NCBI GenBank assembly: GCA_050248275.1
Contig: JBFWSR010000016.1
Coordinates: 1 to 64,000, forward strand
Reading direction: 5' to 3'
Origin: CAILZL01 sp050248275
GTDB taxonomy: Bacteria > Pseudomonadota > Gammaproteobacteria > Steroidobacterales > Steroidobacteraceae
DNA: 64,000 nucleotides
Part shown: one piece after another, positions 8,241-15,719 of the stretch
Layout: each line of letters begins with the position of its first letter
How positions within the stretch are numbered: position 1 is the stretch's first letter
Made by a program: the position numbers and the translations under genes
The notes under the pieces: generated by a model
Seen by the model: only the letters and a program-made list of their open reading frames with translations
Database searches by the model: none
Told to the model about the DNA's origin: nothing

Positions 8241-8996
8241 ATGACGGTTGCCGCGCTGCCGATGATCCGCTTTCAAGGTGTTGCCAAGCGTTATCCAAAT
8301 GGTCGCGAAGCGCTGAGCAATCTGACGCTGGACATTGCTGCCGGTGAAATGGCCTTTCTGACCGGTCATTCGGGCGCCGGCAAATCCACGCTGCTTAAAC
8401 TGCTGGCGCTGATCGAACGACCCACGCGCGGCAGTCTGCTGGTCAATGGCCAGAATCTGGCCACCGTTACGCGCAGAAAGATTCCCGCCTATCGCCGCCA
8501 GTTGGGCATGGTGTTCCAGGATCACAAGCTGCTGGCCGATCGTTCCATTTTCGACAATGTCTCCCTGCCGCTGATCGTGGCAAACGTTGCGCCGCGTGAC
8601 ATCGCCAAGCGGGTGCGCGCTGCATTGGATCAGGTGGGCCTGCTCAAGTACGAACAGTCACGGCCAATCGAACTGTCCACCGGTGAACAGCAACGAGTGG
8701 GTCTGGCGCGCGCCGTGGTCACCAAGCCGCCGCTGTTGATTGCCGATGAGCCCACCGGCAATCTCGATCCCGACCTGTCGCTGGAAGTGATGAACATCTT
8801 TCGCCGCTTTCAGGAAGTGGGCGTAACAGTGTTGATCGCCAGTCACAATGTGCAGTTGATCGAGCATTTCAGAGCGCGACGTATTCATCTGGAAGGAGGC
8901 CGTCTGGTCGATGCCGCAGCGGAGATCGTCAGCAACAGCCAGGATCCGGCATGGTTCGATCCGGCCCGCCTGCTGAATAACGAAGGCACGCGTTAA
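8241..8996 (+). CDS. ftsE: Cell division ATP-binding protein FtsE
   Basis: ATPase of the FtsEX complex, which acts at the divisome to activate septal peptidoglycan hydrolases. It has 251 residues with Walker A GHSGAGKST (42-50), a Q loop in VFQDHKLL, the signature LSTGEQQRVGLARA starting at 145, and Walker B LLIADEPTGNLD (165-176). GAGG in the sequence after the ftsY stop serves as ribosome-binding site. The protein has about 20 more C-terminal residues than the enterobacterial one. Confidence 0.96.
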   Translation: MTVAALPMIRFQGVAKRYPNGREALSNLTLDIAAGEMAFLTGHSGAGKSTLLKLLALIERPTRGSLLVNGQNLATVTRRKIPAYRRQLGMVFQDHKLLADRSIFDNVSLPLIVANVAPRDIAKRVRAALDQVGLLKYEQSRPIELSTGEQQRVGLARAVVTKPPLLIADEPTGNLDPDLSLEVMNIFRRFQEVGVTVLIASHNVQLIEHFRARRIHLEGGRLVDAAAEIVSNSQDPAWFDPARLLNNEGTR

Positions 8997-9012
8997 AGCG
9001 CAGAGTATTTTC

Positions 9013-9927
9013 ATGAACGCCTGGCTATCACGACATCTGCAAACCCTGATCGGCAGTCTTGGCCGTCTCTCGCAGCAGCCCGTGGCTACCTTGCTGACGG
9101 TGCTGGTCATGGGCATTGCTCTGGCCTTGCCGGCCTGCCTGAATGTGCTGGTCAGGAATGCACAGGCGGCCAGCGGTTCCTGGGATCGCGCCTTGGATGT
9201 GTCGGTGTATCTCAAATCCGAAGTGGATGCCGATGCCGCCACGCGTCTGATGGCAAAACTGAAACAGCGCAGCGACATCAAGGCCGTGCAGCTCATCAAG
9301 GCCGAAGACGCCCTCAAAGAGTTTCGCGAGCATTCCGGGTTTGGCGAGGCATTGGCCGCGCTCAGCGACAATCCGTTGCCGAATACGCTGGTGATCACTC
9401 CGGCCGATGCTTCTGCTTCGCCGGAAGTGCTGGATGCGTTGAGCGAGGAACTGCGCAAGCTGAATGAAGTCGATGTGGTACAGCTCGATACGGCCTGGGT
9501 GCAGCGCTATCTCGCCATGCTGGATACCCTGCGCCGGTTGGTGAACATGGTGGCCATGCTGCTGGCGATCGGCGTCATCGTGATCGTGGGCAATACCATC
9601 CGGCTCGACATCCAGAATCGCCGTGACGAAATCGAAGTGACCAAGCTGGTCGGCGGCAGCGATGCCTTCGTCCGCCGTCCCTTCCTCTACTGCGGCGTCT
9701 GGTACGGTTTGGGTGGCGGATTCATTGCCTGGCTGGTGGTGGCGATCGCCGTGGCGCTGCTGGCTGCCCCCGTGCAGCGCATTGCCGGGTTATATGGCAG
9801 TCATTTCAGCCTGTCCGGCCTTGGGCTCATGGGCGGTCTTAGCTTGTTACTGGCCGGCGTGTTACTGGGTTGGCTGGGTTCCTTCTTGGCCGCTTCCCGG
9901 CATTTGCGGGCGGTTGAGCCGAAGTAG
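9013..9927 (+). CDS. ftsX: Cell division protein FtsX (permease-like subunit)
   Basis: Inner-membrane partner of FtsE. The 304-residue protein has the FtsX topology: a first membrane helix near residues 27-45, a large periplasmic loop (about 50-175) that in this family binds the hydrolase activator, then three helices at roughly 180-200, 230-255 and 270-295. The motif IRLDIQNRRDEIEVTKLVGGSDAFVRRPFLY after the second helix is diagnostic. It lies 16 bases after ftsE. rpoH follows after 133 bases that contain a separate, regulated promoter. Confidence 0.96.
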   Translation: MNAWLSRHLQTLIGSLGRLSQQPVATLLTVLVMGIALALPACLNVLVRNAQAASGSWDRALDVSVYLKSEVDADAATRLMAKLKQRSDIKAVQLIKAEDALKEFREHSGFGEALAALSDNPLPNTLVITPADASASPEVLDALSEELRKLNEVDVVQLDTAWVQRYLAMLDTLRRLVNMVAMLLAIGVIVIVGNTIRLDIQNRRDEIEVTKLVGGSDAFVRRPFLYCGVWYGLGGGFIAWLVVAIAVALLAAPVQRIAGLYGSHFSLSGLGLMGGLSLLLAGVLLGWLGSFLAASRHLRAVEPK

Positions 9928-9988
9928 TGACTGGGGGACCGGGATTTTTCGCTTTGCTCACAAAAATTGGCCGGAACTGTTTTCTGGC

Positions 9989-10015
9989 TTAGCACTCCAA
10001 CCGCAAGAGTGCTAA
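9989..10015. promoter_or_regulatory. Perfect CIRCE operator (HrcA binding site) overlapping the rpoH promoter
   Basis: TTAGCACTC at 9989-9997 and GAGTGCTAA at 10007-10015 are separated by exactly nine bases. This is the full CIRCE consensus with no mismatch, the site of the heat-shock repressor HrcA. A promoter-like pair lies on it: TTAGCA (9989-9994) and TAAATT (10013-10018), 18 bases apart, so bound HrcA would block RNA polymerase. It lies 45 bases upstream of the rpoH start codon and 61 bases after ftsX. CIRCE usually precedes groESL or hrcA-grpE-dnaK; here the next gene is rpoH. The operator match is seen directly; repression by HrcA is inferred. Confidence 0.9.
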
Positions 10016-10016
10016 A

Positions 10017-10025
10017 TTGGCACTC
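10017..10025 (+). promoter_or_regulatory. Extra CIRCE half-site
   Basis: TTGGCACTC matches the left CIRCE arm TTAGCACTC in eight of nine positions and starts two bases after the complete operator. It has no right arm at the proper distance. It could extend HrcA contact or be the relic of a second operator. Confidence 0.4.
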
Positions 10026-10060
10026 AAATCCAAATCTCTAATGGGAGGGGTGAGGGAATT

Positions 10061-10939
10061 ATGAGTACCGCACTAGCCTGTAAAACCAATGATCTGGTCC
10101 TGGCTGGCCCAATTGGCAGCTTGGACGCCTATCTTGAACGGGTTTCCCAGATTCCGGTATTGAGCCGTGAGCAGGAAACTGAACTCGCGCAGCGCTTCCA
10201 CGGGAGCCAGGATTTGGCGGCTGCCCGCCAGCTCGTGCTATCGCACCTGCGTTTTGTGGTGCATATTGCCCGCAGCTACAGCGGCTATGGCCTGCCACTG
10301 GGCGATCTGGTGCAAGAAGGCAATGTCGGATTGATGAAGGCGGTCAAGCGTTATGACCCGACGGTGGGCGTGCGCCTGGTGTCCTTCGCAGTGCACTGGA
10401 TCCGCGCCGAAATTCATGAATACGTGTTGCGTAATTGGCGCCTGGTCAAAGTGGCGACCACCAAGGCACAGCGCAAGTTGTTCTTCAATCTGCGCCGCTA
10501 CAAGAAGAATCTCGGCTGGTTGTCGGATGCGGAAACCCATGCCGTGGCGGAAGATCTGGGAGTGACGCCTCAGGAAGTCACGGAAATGGAAAAGCGACTG
10601 ACGTCCCGCGACATGTCGTTCGATCCTGCGCCGGATGCTGACGAGGAGGAGGGCAGCTATTCGCCGGCTGCCTATCTGCCCCATCCGGACGCCGATCCCG
10701 CTCAGCAACTGGAGCGCGAACAATTTGACGATGACTCCACCGATCGCCTGGCGGCGGCCATGACCAAGCTGGATGCACGCAGCCAACACATCCTGCGTAC
10801 TCGCTGGATGGCGGACAACAAGGCAACCTTGCAGGATCTGGCCCAACAATATGGCGTGTCGGCTGAACGGGTACGGCAGATCGAAACCAACGCCATCAAG
10901 AAGCTGCGGGCGCTGATTGTGGAGCCCGAAGCGGCGTAA
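10061..10939 (+). CDS. rpoH: RNA polymerase heat-shock sigma factor RpoH (sigma-32)
   Basis: A group 3 sigma factor directing transcription of chaperone and protease genes. It has 292 residues. Region 2 contains LPLGDLVQEGNVGLMKAVKRYDP (79-101) and the promoter-melting region VRLVSFAVHWIRAEIHEYVLRNW. The RpoH box QRKLFFNLRRYK (137-148), specific to this sigma factor, is intact. An acidic linker (DPAPDADEEEG) precedes regions 3 and 4, and the helix-turn-helix AQQYGVSAERVRQIETNAIKKLR is at the end. A very strong ribosome-binding site, GAGGG, lies at 10052-10056. It is transcribed separately from ftsYEX through the CIRCE promoter, and a terminator follows. Confidence 0.97.
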   Translation: MSTALACKTNDLVLAGPIGSLDAYLERVSQIPVLSREQETELAQRFHGSQDLAAARQLVLSHLRFVVHIARSYSGYGLPLGDLVQEGNVGLMKAVKRYDPTVGVRLVSFAVHWIRAEIHEYVLRNWRLVKVATTKAQRKLFFNLRRYKKNLGWLSDAETHAVAEDLGVTPQEVTEMEKRLTSRDMSFDPAPDADEEEGSYSPAAYLPHPDADPAQQLEREQFDDDSTDRLAAAMTKLDARSQHILRTRWMADNKATLQDLAQQYGVSAERVRQIETNAIKKLRALIVEPEAA

Positions 10940-10961
10940 AGCTCGATTTAACTTTCGACGG

Positions 10962-10990
10962 AAAAGGCCAGCGAGATTGCTGGCCTTTTT
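10962..10990. terminator. Bidirectional terminator between rpoH and the OmpA-like gene
   Basis: AAAAGGCCAGC and GCTGGCCTTTT pair across a 6-base loop. T runs follow the stem on both strands, so it can end rpoH transcription and, from the other side, that of the convergent lipoprotein gene. Confidence 0.9.
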
Positions 10991-11014
10991 ATTGGTTTTA
11001 ATTAATGAAGCGGT

Positions 11015-11674
11015 TTAACCGGCCACATTCGGTACGATGGTCAGTTCGACGCGGCGGTTCTGCTGCCGGCCTTCGGGCGTGGCGTTGCTGGCGATCGGAT
11101 GCGACGGGCCGGCGCCCACGGTGATGATGCGCTTGCTGTCCACGCCCTTGCTGATCAGGTAACTGGCCACTGTCTGGGCGCGTCGTTCCGACAGGGACTG
11201 GTTCAGGGCCAGGGTGCCGGTGCTGTCGGTATGACCGGCAATTTCGATCATGGTCTTGTCGTATTCTTTCAGCACCATTTCCACGCCGTCGAGTGCGCTG
11301 AAAAACTGCGCATTCAGGTCGGCGCTGTTGCTGGCAAACGTGATGCTGCCAGGCATGTTCAGGGTGATGTTGTTGCCGTTGCGGCTGACGCTCACGCCGG
11401 TGCCCTGCAGTTTCTGGCGCAATTTTGCTTCCTGTACGTCCATATAGGCGCCGACGCTGCCGCCGGCAATCGCGCCGATACCCGCACCCACTGCGGCATT
11501 GCGCAGGTCGTTGCCGCCGGTGAGCAGACCCGCCACGATGCCGACGCCGGCGCCAATGGCGGCGCCTTTGGCTGCTTTGGAGGTTTGCTGTTCGCCGGTA
11601 TAAGGATTGATGGTGGTGCAGGCAGTCCCCAGCAGGGCGACAGACAGGGTGGTTGTGATGAATAAAGTTTTCAT
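11015..11674 (-). CDS. OmpA-family outer membrane lipoprotein (YiaD-like)
   Basis: A 219-residue envelope protein. The N-terminus MKTLFITTTLSVALLGTACTT looks like a lipoprotein signal with Cys19 as acylation site, although the -3 position is Gly rather than Leu. NPYTGEQQTSKAAKGAA follows, as in YiaD. Two glycine-zipper stretches (about 37-50 and 57-75) come next. The C-terminal OmpA domain (about 105-215) contains IEIAGHTDSTGTLALNQSLSERRA and ends NRRVELTIVPN, the peptidoglycan-binding pattern. I start at ATG 11674; longer starts give no signal sequence. It would tether the outer membrane to the cell wall. It stands alone, sharing the terminator with rpoH. Confidence 0.9.
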   Translation of the reverse strand: MKTLFITTTLSVALLGTACTTINPYTGEQQTSKAAKGAAIGAGVGIVAGLLTGGNDLRNAAVGAGIGAIAGGSVGAYMDVQEAKLRQKLQGTGVSVSRNGNNITLNMPGSITFASNSADLNAQFFSALDGVEMVLKEYDKTMIEIAGHTDSTGTLALNQSLSERRAQTVASYLISKGVDSKRIITVGAGPSHPIASNATPEGRQQNRRVELTIVPNVAG

Positions 11675-11780
11675 GGGCTGTTTCCAAGCTTGAACAAGGT
11701 GAAGAGTGTGTAAATGACAGAGGTAACCTGCCAGCCGTCGGACTGTGACGACAACTCGAAGTTCGCAGGGGTGGAAATGC

Positions 11781-11800
11781 AAAAGCCCGCCAAGGCGGGC
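11781..11800 (-). terminator. Terminator after rpmG
   Basis: GCCCGCC and GGCGGGC pair across a 2-base spacer. On the minus strand the stem begins 31 bases after the L33 stop and is followed by TTTT. The very short loop would open by one or two base pairs in RNA. Confidence 0.75.
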
Positions 11801-11830
11801 CTTTCAGCGGGCATACGCGGCAGAGCGTCG

Positions 11831-11986
11831 TTACTTAATCTTGGTTTCCTTGTAGACCACGTGCTTCTTGACCTTGGGGTCAAACTTCTTCACTTCCATT
11901 TTGTCCGGGTGCAGACGCTTGTTCTTGGTGGTGGTGTAGAAGTGGCCGGTGCCGGCGGAAGAAACCAGTTTGATTTTGTCACGCAT
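11831..11986 (-). CDS. rpmG: 50S ribosomal protein L33 (zinc-free form)
   Basis: A 51-residue basic protein of the large ribosomal subunit: it starts MRDKIKLVSSAGTGHFYTTT and ends HVVYKETKIK. It has the family pattern without the paired CxxC motifs found in the zinc-binding paralogue, so it needs no zinc. It starts 10 bases after the rpmB stop and is followed by a terminator, giving a two-gene rpmB-rpmG operon. Confidence 0.97.
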   Translation of the reverse strand: MRDKIKLVSSAGTGHFYTTTKNKRLHPDKMEVKKFDPKVKKHVVYKETKIK

Positions 11987-11996
11987 CGAGGGTTCC

Positions 11997-12233
11997 TCAA
12001 ACTCGCACGCCGCTGGCGCGCAGATCGGCGACTACCTGCTCAATGCCCTTCTTTTCGATGGTGCGCAGGCCGTGGTTGGAAACACGCAGGCTGACGAAGC
12101 GGCGTTCGCTTTCCAGCCAGAAACGCAAGGTATGCAGGTTGGGCAGGAAGCGGCGGCGACGCCGATTATTGGCGTGCGACACGGTGTTACCCGTCATGGG
12201 GCCCTTACCGGTGACTTGGCAGACTCTCGACAT
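11997..12233 (-). CDS. rpmB: 50S ribosomal protein L28
   Basis: A 78-residue basic protein of the large subunit, close to full family length. Diagnostic stretches are MSRVCQVTGKGPMTGNTVSHANN, the arginine-rich RRRRRFLPNLHTLRFWLES, and LRVSNHGLRTIEKKGIE. GAGG stands eight bases before the ATG. It is the first gene of rpmB-rpmG, behind the promoter at 12290-12318. Confidence 0.98.
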   Translation of the reverse strand: MSRVCQVTGKGPMTGNTVSHANNRRRRRFLPNLHTLRFWLESERRFVSLRVSNHGLRTIEKKGIEQVVADLRASGVRV

Positions 12234-12289
12234 GGCGATTTCCTCGGATACCGGACAGCTGAAGAGCGCCCGGCCAAAATGAGTCGCGC

Positions 12290-12318
12290 TTTATACCAGC
12301 GGCGACTGTCAGGAGCAA
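12290..12318 (-). promoter_or_regulatory. Sigma-70 promoter of rpmB-rpmG
   Basis: TTGCTC and TATAAA on the minus strand are separated by 17 bases. Transcription would start near 12283, about 50 bases upstream of rpmB, with a GC-rich start region as is usual for ribosomal protein promoters. Confidence 0.6.
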
Positions 12319-12359
12319 GCTGCCGGCCTGACTTTCTTGTGCGGAGCGCGGCCACGAGG

Positions 12360-13034
12360 TTATAGCAGGCCGCGTTCCGCAAATGATTCGCAGTGACTGT
12401 CGCCGACGATGAGATGGTCCAGCACACGGATATCCACCAGATTCAAAGCCTCCTTGAGTCGCCGGGTGATGAGTTCGTCCGCGTGGCTGGGTTCGGCCAC
12501 GCCGGAAGGATGGTTGTGAGCCAGAATCAGGGCGGCAGCGTTGTGTGCCAGGGCGCGTTTCACGACTTCGCGCGGATGCACATTGGCCCCATCCAGCGTG
12601 CCGCGGAACAATTCCTCGAAGGCAATGACCCGGTGGCGATTGTCCAGATACAGACAGCAAAACACCTCATGGGGCAGGTCGCGCAAACGCATGTGCAGGT
12701 AATTGCGCGTGGCCTGCGGATTGAGCAGCGCCGGGCCGGAATGCATGAGTTCCTGGTAATGCCGGCGCGCCAGTTCCAGCACGGCCTGCAAGGTGGCATA
12801 GCGTGCTACGCCCATGCCGGGTGCCTTGCACAATGATGCGGGTTGTGCGGTCAACAGGCCGCGCACCGAACCGAATTGCGCCAACAGGTTGCGCGCCACA
12901 TCCAGCGCGCTGCGGCCGCGAGTGCCGGTGCGCAAAAAAATGGCGATCAGCTCGGCTTCACTGAGCGCTGCTGCGCCCAGTTTCATGAGCTTCTCGCGCG
13001 GGCGCTCGCCCTCCGGCCAATCGCGTATCGACAT
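12360..13034 (-). CDS. radC: RadC family JAB/MPN-domain protein
   Basis: A 224-residue protein with an N-terminal helix-hairpin-helix region (about 15-85, REKLMKLGAAALSEAELIAIFLRTGT and CKAPGMGVARYATLQ) and a C-terminal JAMM metalloprotease-like domain. The zinc ligands are His173, His175 and Asp186 in AHNHPSGVAEPSHAD, with Glu140/141 as catalytic candidate. The name comes from an old DNA-repair assignment that was later withdrawn; the true role of the family is unsettled. It faces coaBC across 150 bases, the standard gammaproteobacterial arrangement. Confidence 0.95.
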   Translation of the reverse strand: MSIRDWPEGERPREKLMKLGAAALSEAELIAIFLRTGTRGRSALDVARNLLAQFGSVRGLLTAQPASLCKAPGMGVARYATLQAVLELARRHYQELMHSGPALLNPQATRNYLHMRLRDLPHEVFCCLYLDNRHRVIAFEELFRGTLDGANVHPREVVKRALAHNAAALILAHNHPSGVAEPSHADELITRRLKEALNLVDIRVLDHLIVGDSHCESFAERGLL

Positions 13035-13184
13035 GCTGCTGACTCCTGTCTGAATGCCACATAGTTTGTCGCGGATGTCCGGTTGGCTGACAGGGCAAAT
13101 CTTGGATAAATGCCAGATATGCCATTAGCACATGCCGATCGGCTGTTTGCCGGCCTGTACCGGCGCTGGCAATAATCCAGTCTC

Positions 13185-14417
13185 ATGAAATCCAGCACTT
13201 CATCTCGCAAGATCCTGCTTGGCGTCACTGGCGGTATTGCGGCCTATAAAAGCCCGGATCTGGTGCGCCGTTTGCGCGAACAGGGCGCCACAGTCCAGGT
13301 GGTCATGACCCGTAGCGCCCGCGAGTTTGTCACTGAACAGACCTTTCAGGCGGTATCGGGGCTGCCGGTGCGCAGTGAATTGTGGGATCAGGCCGCCGAA
13401 GCAGCCATGGGACATATCGAGCTGGCGCGCTGGGCCGACGAAATCCTGATTGCACCTGCTACAGCGGACTTCATTGCGCAGTTGGCGCATGGGCTGGCTG
13501 GCGACTTGCTCAGCACCCTGTGTCTGGCGACGCGTGCGCCTATTGCCATTGCCCCGGCCATGAACCAGGCGATGTGGTCGCATCCCGCCACGCAGGCCAA
13601 TGTGACCTTGCTCAAACAACGTGGCGTGCGTGTGTTTGGTCCTGCAGCCGGTGAGCAGGCCTGCGGTGACGTGGGCATGGGCCGCATGCTGGAGCCCACT
13701 GAACTGGCCGCTCTATTGGGACCTGCGAGTCGCGGTGATTTGTTGGCGGGTGTTAAAGCGGTGGTGACGGCCGGCCCCACGCGCGAACGTATTGATCCGG
13801 TGCGTTTCATCACCAATCGCAGTTCCGGAAAAATGGGATTCGCCGTAGCTGAAGCGCTTTACACGGCCGGCGCCGACGTGGTGCTGGTGAGCGGGCCGGT
13901 GCATCTGCCCACGCCACCGGGTATTGAGCGCGTGAATGTGGAAAGCGCCACTGAAATGCTGGCAGCCGTGCAGTCACGGATGGACGATGCACAGATTTTT
14001 GTCGCTACGGCGGCGGTGTCGGATTACTGCGCAGCCAGTATTGCCGATGAAAAGATCAAGAAGAGCAAAGCATCCATGTCGCTGGAACTGGCGCGCACGC
14101 CGGACATACTGGCGACCATCAGCGCCAGCGCGCGACGGCCGTTTCTGGTGGGATTTGCCGCCGAGACCGATAATGTCGAACGCAATGCGTTGATCAAGCT
14201 GGAAAGCAAGCGTCTGGACATGATCGCGGCAAACAAGGTTGGCGACGGCCTGGGGTTTGACAAGGATGATAATGCACTGACTGTTTATTGGCCGGGTGGA
14301 CGCCGTGAACTGTGTCTGTGCAGCAAACGCGATCTTGCCGGACAGCTGGTGAGTCTGATCATCGAGCGTTATCGTGCCGGACAGGCCGCATCTCCTCATG
14401 CGGTTGTCTCTGTTTGA
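13185..14417 (+). CDS. coaBC: Bifunctional phosphopantothenoylcysteine decarboxylase / phosphopantothenate-cysteine ligase
   Basis: Makes 4'-phosphopantetheine for coenzyme A from phosphopantothenate and cysteine. Of 410 residues, 1-190 are the FMN-binding CoaC domain (ILLGVTGGIAAYKSPDLVRRL; AIAPAMNQAMW; the CoaC flap Cys lies in AAGEQACGDVGMGRM). From about 195 on is the CoaB domain (VVTAGPTRERIDPVRFITNRSSGKMG, AVSDY, KIKKSK). I see no Shine-Dalgarno sequence before ATG 13185, and a promoter-like pair, TTGCCG-18-AATAAT, ends nine bases upstream, so the mRNA may be nearly leaderless. dut follows within 38 bases. Confidence 0.97.
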   Translation: MKSSTSSRKILLGVTGGIAAYKSPDLVRRLREQGATVQVVMTRSAREFVTEQTFQAVSGLPVRSELWDQAAEAAMGHIELARWADEILIAPATADFIAQLAHGLAGDLLSTLCLATRAPIAIAPAMNQAMWSHPATQANVTLLKQRGVRVFGPAAGEQACGDVGMGRMLEPTELAALLGPASRGDLLAGVKAVVTAGPTRERIDPVRFITNRSSGKMGFAVAEALYTAGADVVLVSGPVHLPTPPGIERVNVESATEMLAAVQSRMDDAQIFVATAAVSDYCAASIADEKIKKSKASMSLELARTPDILATISASARRPFLVGFAAETDNVERNALIKLESKRLDMIAANKVGDGLGFDKDDNALTVYWPGGRRELCLCSKRDLAGQLVSLIIERYRAGQAASPHAVVSV

Positions 14418-14454
14418 CAATCAGAAGAACACCCGCTTTTCACGAGCATATTCC

Positions 14455-14916
14455 ATGAATCAGCAACGCGTGCAACTGCGCATTCTAGATCCCCGTATCG
14501 GTCGTGATTATCCCTTGCCGCAGTATGCGACCGAAGGTTCGGCAGGTGTGGATCTGCGCGCCATGCTGGATGCCGCTCTGGAGCTCAGGCCCGGTGAAAC
14601 CCAGTTGATTCCCAGCGGTATCGCGGTGTATCTGGCCGATCCGGGATATGCCGCCATTGTCCTGCCGCGCTCTGGCTTGGGCCACAAGCACGGCATCGTG
14701 CTTGGCAATCTGGTCGGCTTGATTGATTCCGATTACCAGGGCCAGTTATTCGTGTCGGTCTGGAATCGTGGTCAGAGCAATTTCACCATCCACCCCGGCG
14801 AACGCATTGCCCAACTGGTGGTGGTGCCGGTGGCGCAGGTGCAGTTCGAAGTAGTGCAGGAATTTGCCGCCACGCAACGTGGCGCCGGTGGGTTTGGCAG
14901 TTCCGGGCGGGCGTAG
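14455..14916 (+). CDS. dut: Deoxyuridine 5'-triphosphate nucleotidohydrolase (dUTPase)
   Basis: Hydrolyses dUTP to dUMP and pyrophosphate, keeping uracil out of DNA. The 153-residue trimeric-type enzyme shows all five motifs, including SAGVDLRAM, PRSGLGHKHGI, GLIDSDYQGQL with the catalytic Asp, GERIAQLVVVPV, and the C-terminal flap RGAGGFGSSG. I start at ATG 14455 (MNQQRVQLRIL), since upstream codons overlap the coaBC end in another frame. The coaBC-dut pair is conserved in Gammaproteobacteria. Confidence 0.97.
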   Translation: MNQQRVQLRILDPRIGRDYPLPQYATEGSAGVDLRAMLDAALELRPGETQLIPSGIAVYLADPGYAAIVLPRSGLGHKHGIVLGNLVGLIDSDYQGQLFVSVWNRGQSNFTIHPGERIAQLVVVPVAQVQFEVVQEFAATQRGAGGFGSSGRA

Positions 14917-14960
14917 GGCGTATCTCTGGCAGGCGGGCGGCTGTGAAATCCATCCCTGCA

Positions 14961-15605
14961 TTATTTGATGCCTTTCAGTTCCTTGAAACGTTTGATGTCG
15001 CTGTCGAACTTGGTCTGCACTTCCTGTTTCTCGGCTTGCTTGGCGGCAATGCGTGCTTCGGTCACCGTGCCGCTCTTGACGACGCTGACCATTTCTTCAG
15101 CAACATGATCGGGCAGCGGCGCCGCATTGGGTTTGTTGCTGTACGGCCGAAAGCGCTCCACCTGCCGCATCAATCGCTGTTTGCGTTCCTGCAGGGCGGT
15201 CAGGTTCTGCTCATCAAGACGGATCTGCGCTTCCAGCAATCCCAGACGCTGATCGCGCAGACTTTCGATTTCCTGAACTGACAGATAGGCTTCGACCAGC
15301 ATGCGGTCGCGCATGCTGGCGTCCTGTTGGGCTTTTTTGGCGGCTTCCTCAGCGCTCTTGCGTTTTTCCTTCTCGGCGCGTGACTGCGCGCCGTCAATCA
15401 CGCGCATCACCGTGCCGCGTTCACTCAACACTTCGGTATCCAGGTTCTGGCATTCCATCGGCATGCGGTCGCCGAAGAAGGTCTGGCCGCTGGCGTCACG
15501 GCAGCGGAAGAAAGCCTCACGGCCGCTGCTGGCGCCGGCGGTCGCTGCCAGCACTGCGGATAGCGGCGCCCATGTCATCAGCAAACAAGCAGCAATCCGT
15601 TTCAT
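14961..15605 (-). CDS. Secreted coiled-coil protein with a DUF4124-like N-terminus
   Basis: A 214-residue protein with a Sec signal (about 1-21, WAPLSAVLAATA). After it comes a short region resembling DUF4124 (FFRCRDASGQTFFGDRMPMEC, two Cys that could form a disulfide). Residues about 75-155 are a long charged coiled coil, and another helix ends the protein (ARIAAKQAEKQEVQTKFDSDIKRFKELKG). It is therefore probably periplasmic and elongated. DUF4124 proteins have no settled function. It lies between dut (convergent) and pyrE (same strand, 115 bases upstream). Confidence 0.65.
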   Translation of the reverse strand: MKRIAACLLMTWAPLSAVLAATAGASSGREAFFRCRDASGQTFFGDRMPMECQNLDTEVLSERGTVMRVIDGAQSRAEKEKRKSAEEAAKKAQQDASMRDRMLVEAYLSVQEIESLRDQRLGLLEAQIRLDEQNLTALQERKQRLMRQVERFRPYSNKPNAAPLPDHVAEEMVSVVKSGTVTEARIAAKQAEKQEVQTKFDSDIKRFKELKGIK

Positions 15606-15719
15606 TTGAAATTCTTGGGTTGAAAGCGTTGCCTATTCTGCCCCATGCGGCCGCACCACTGCCAACCCTCTGTCCAGTGTGGTGTGGGTCTGGCGTGAGC
15701 TGCTTCGCCATGGTGGCAT

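Noticed and set aside
10041..10064. Seven-codon leader peptide overlapping the rpoH start (ATG at 10041, stop in ATGA)
   Set aside because: The upstream ATG has no ribosome-binding site and lies in the purine-rich rpoH ribosome-binding region, so it is most likely chance.
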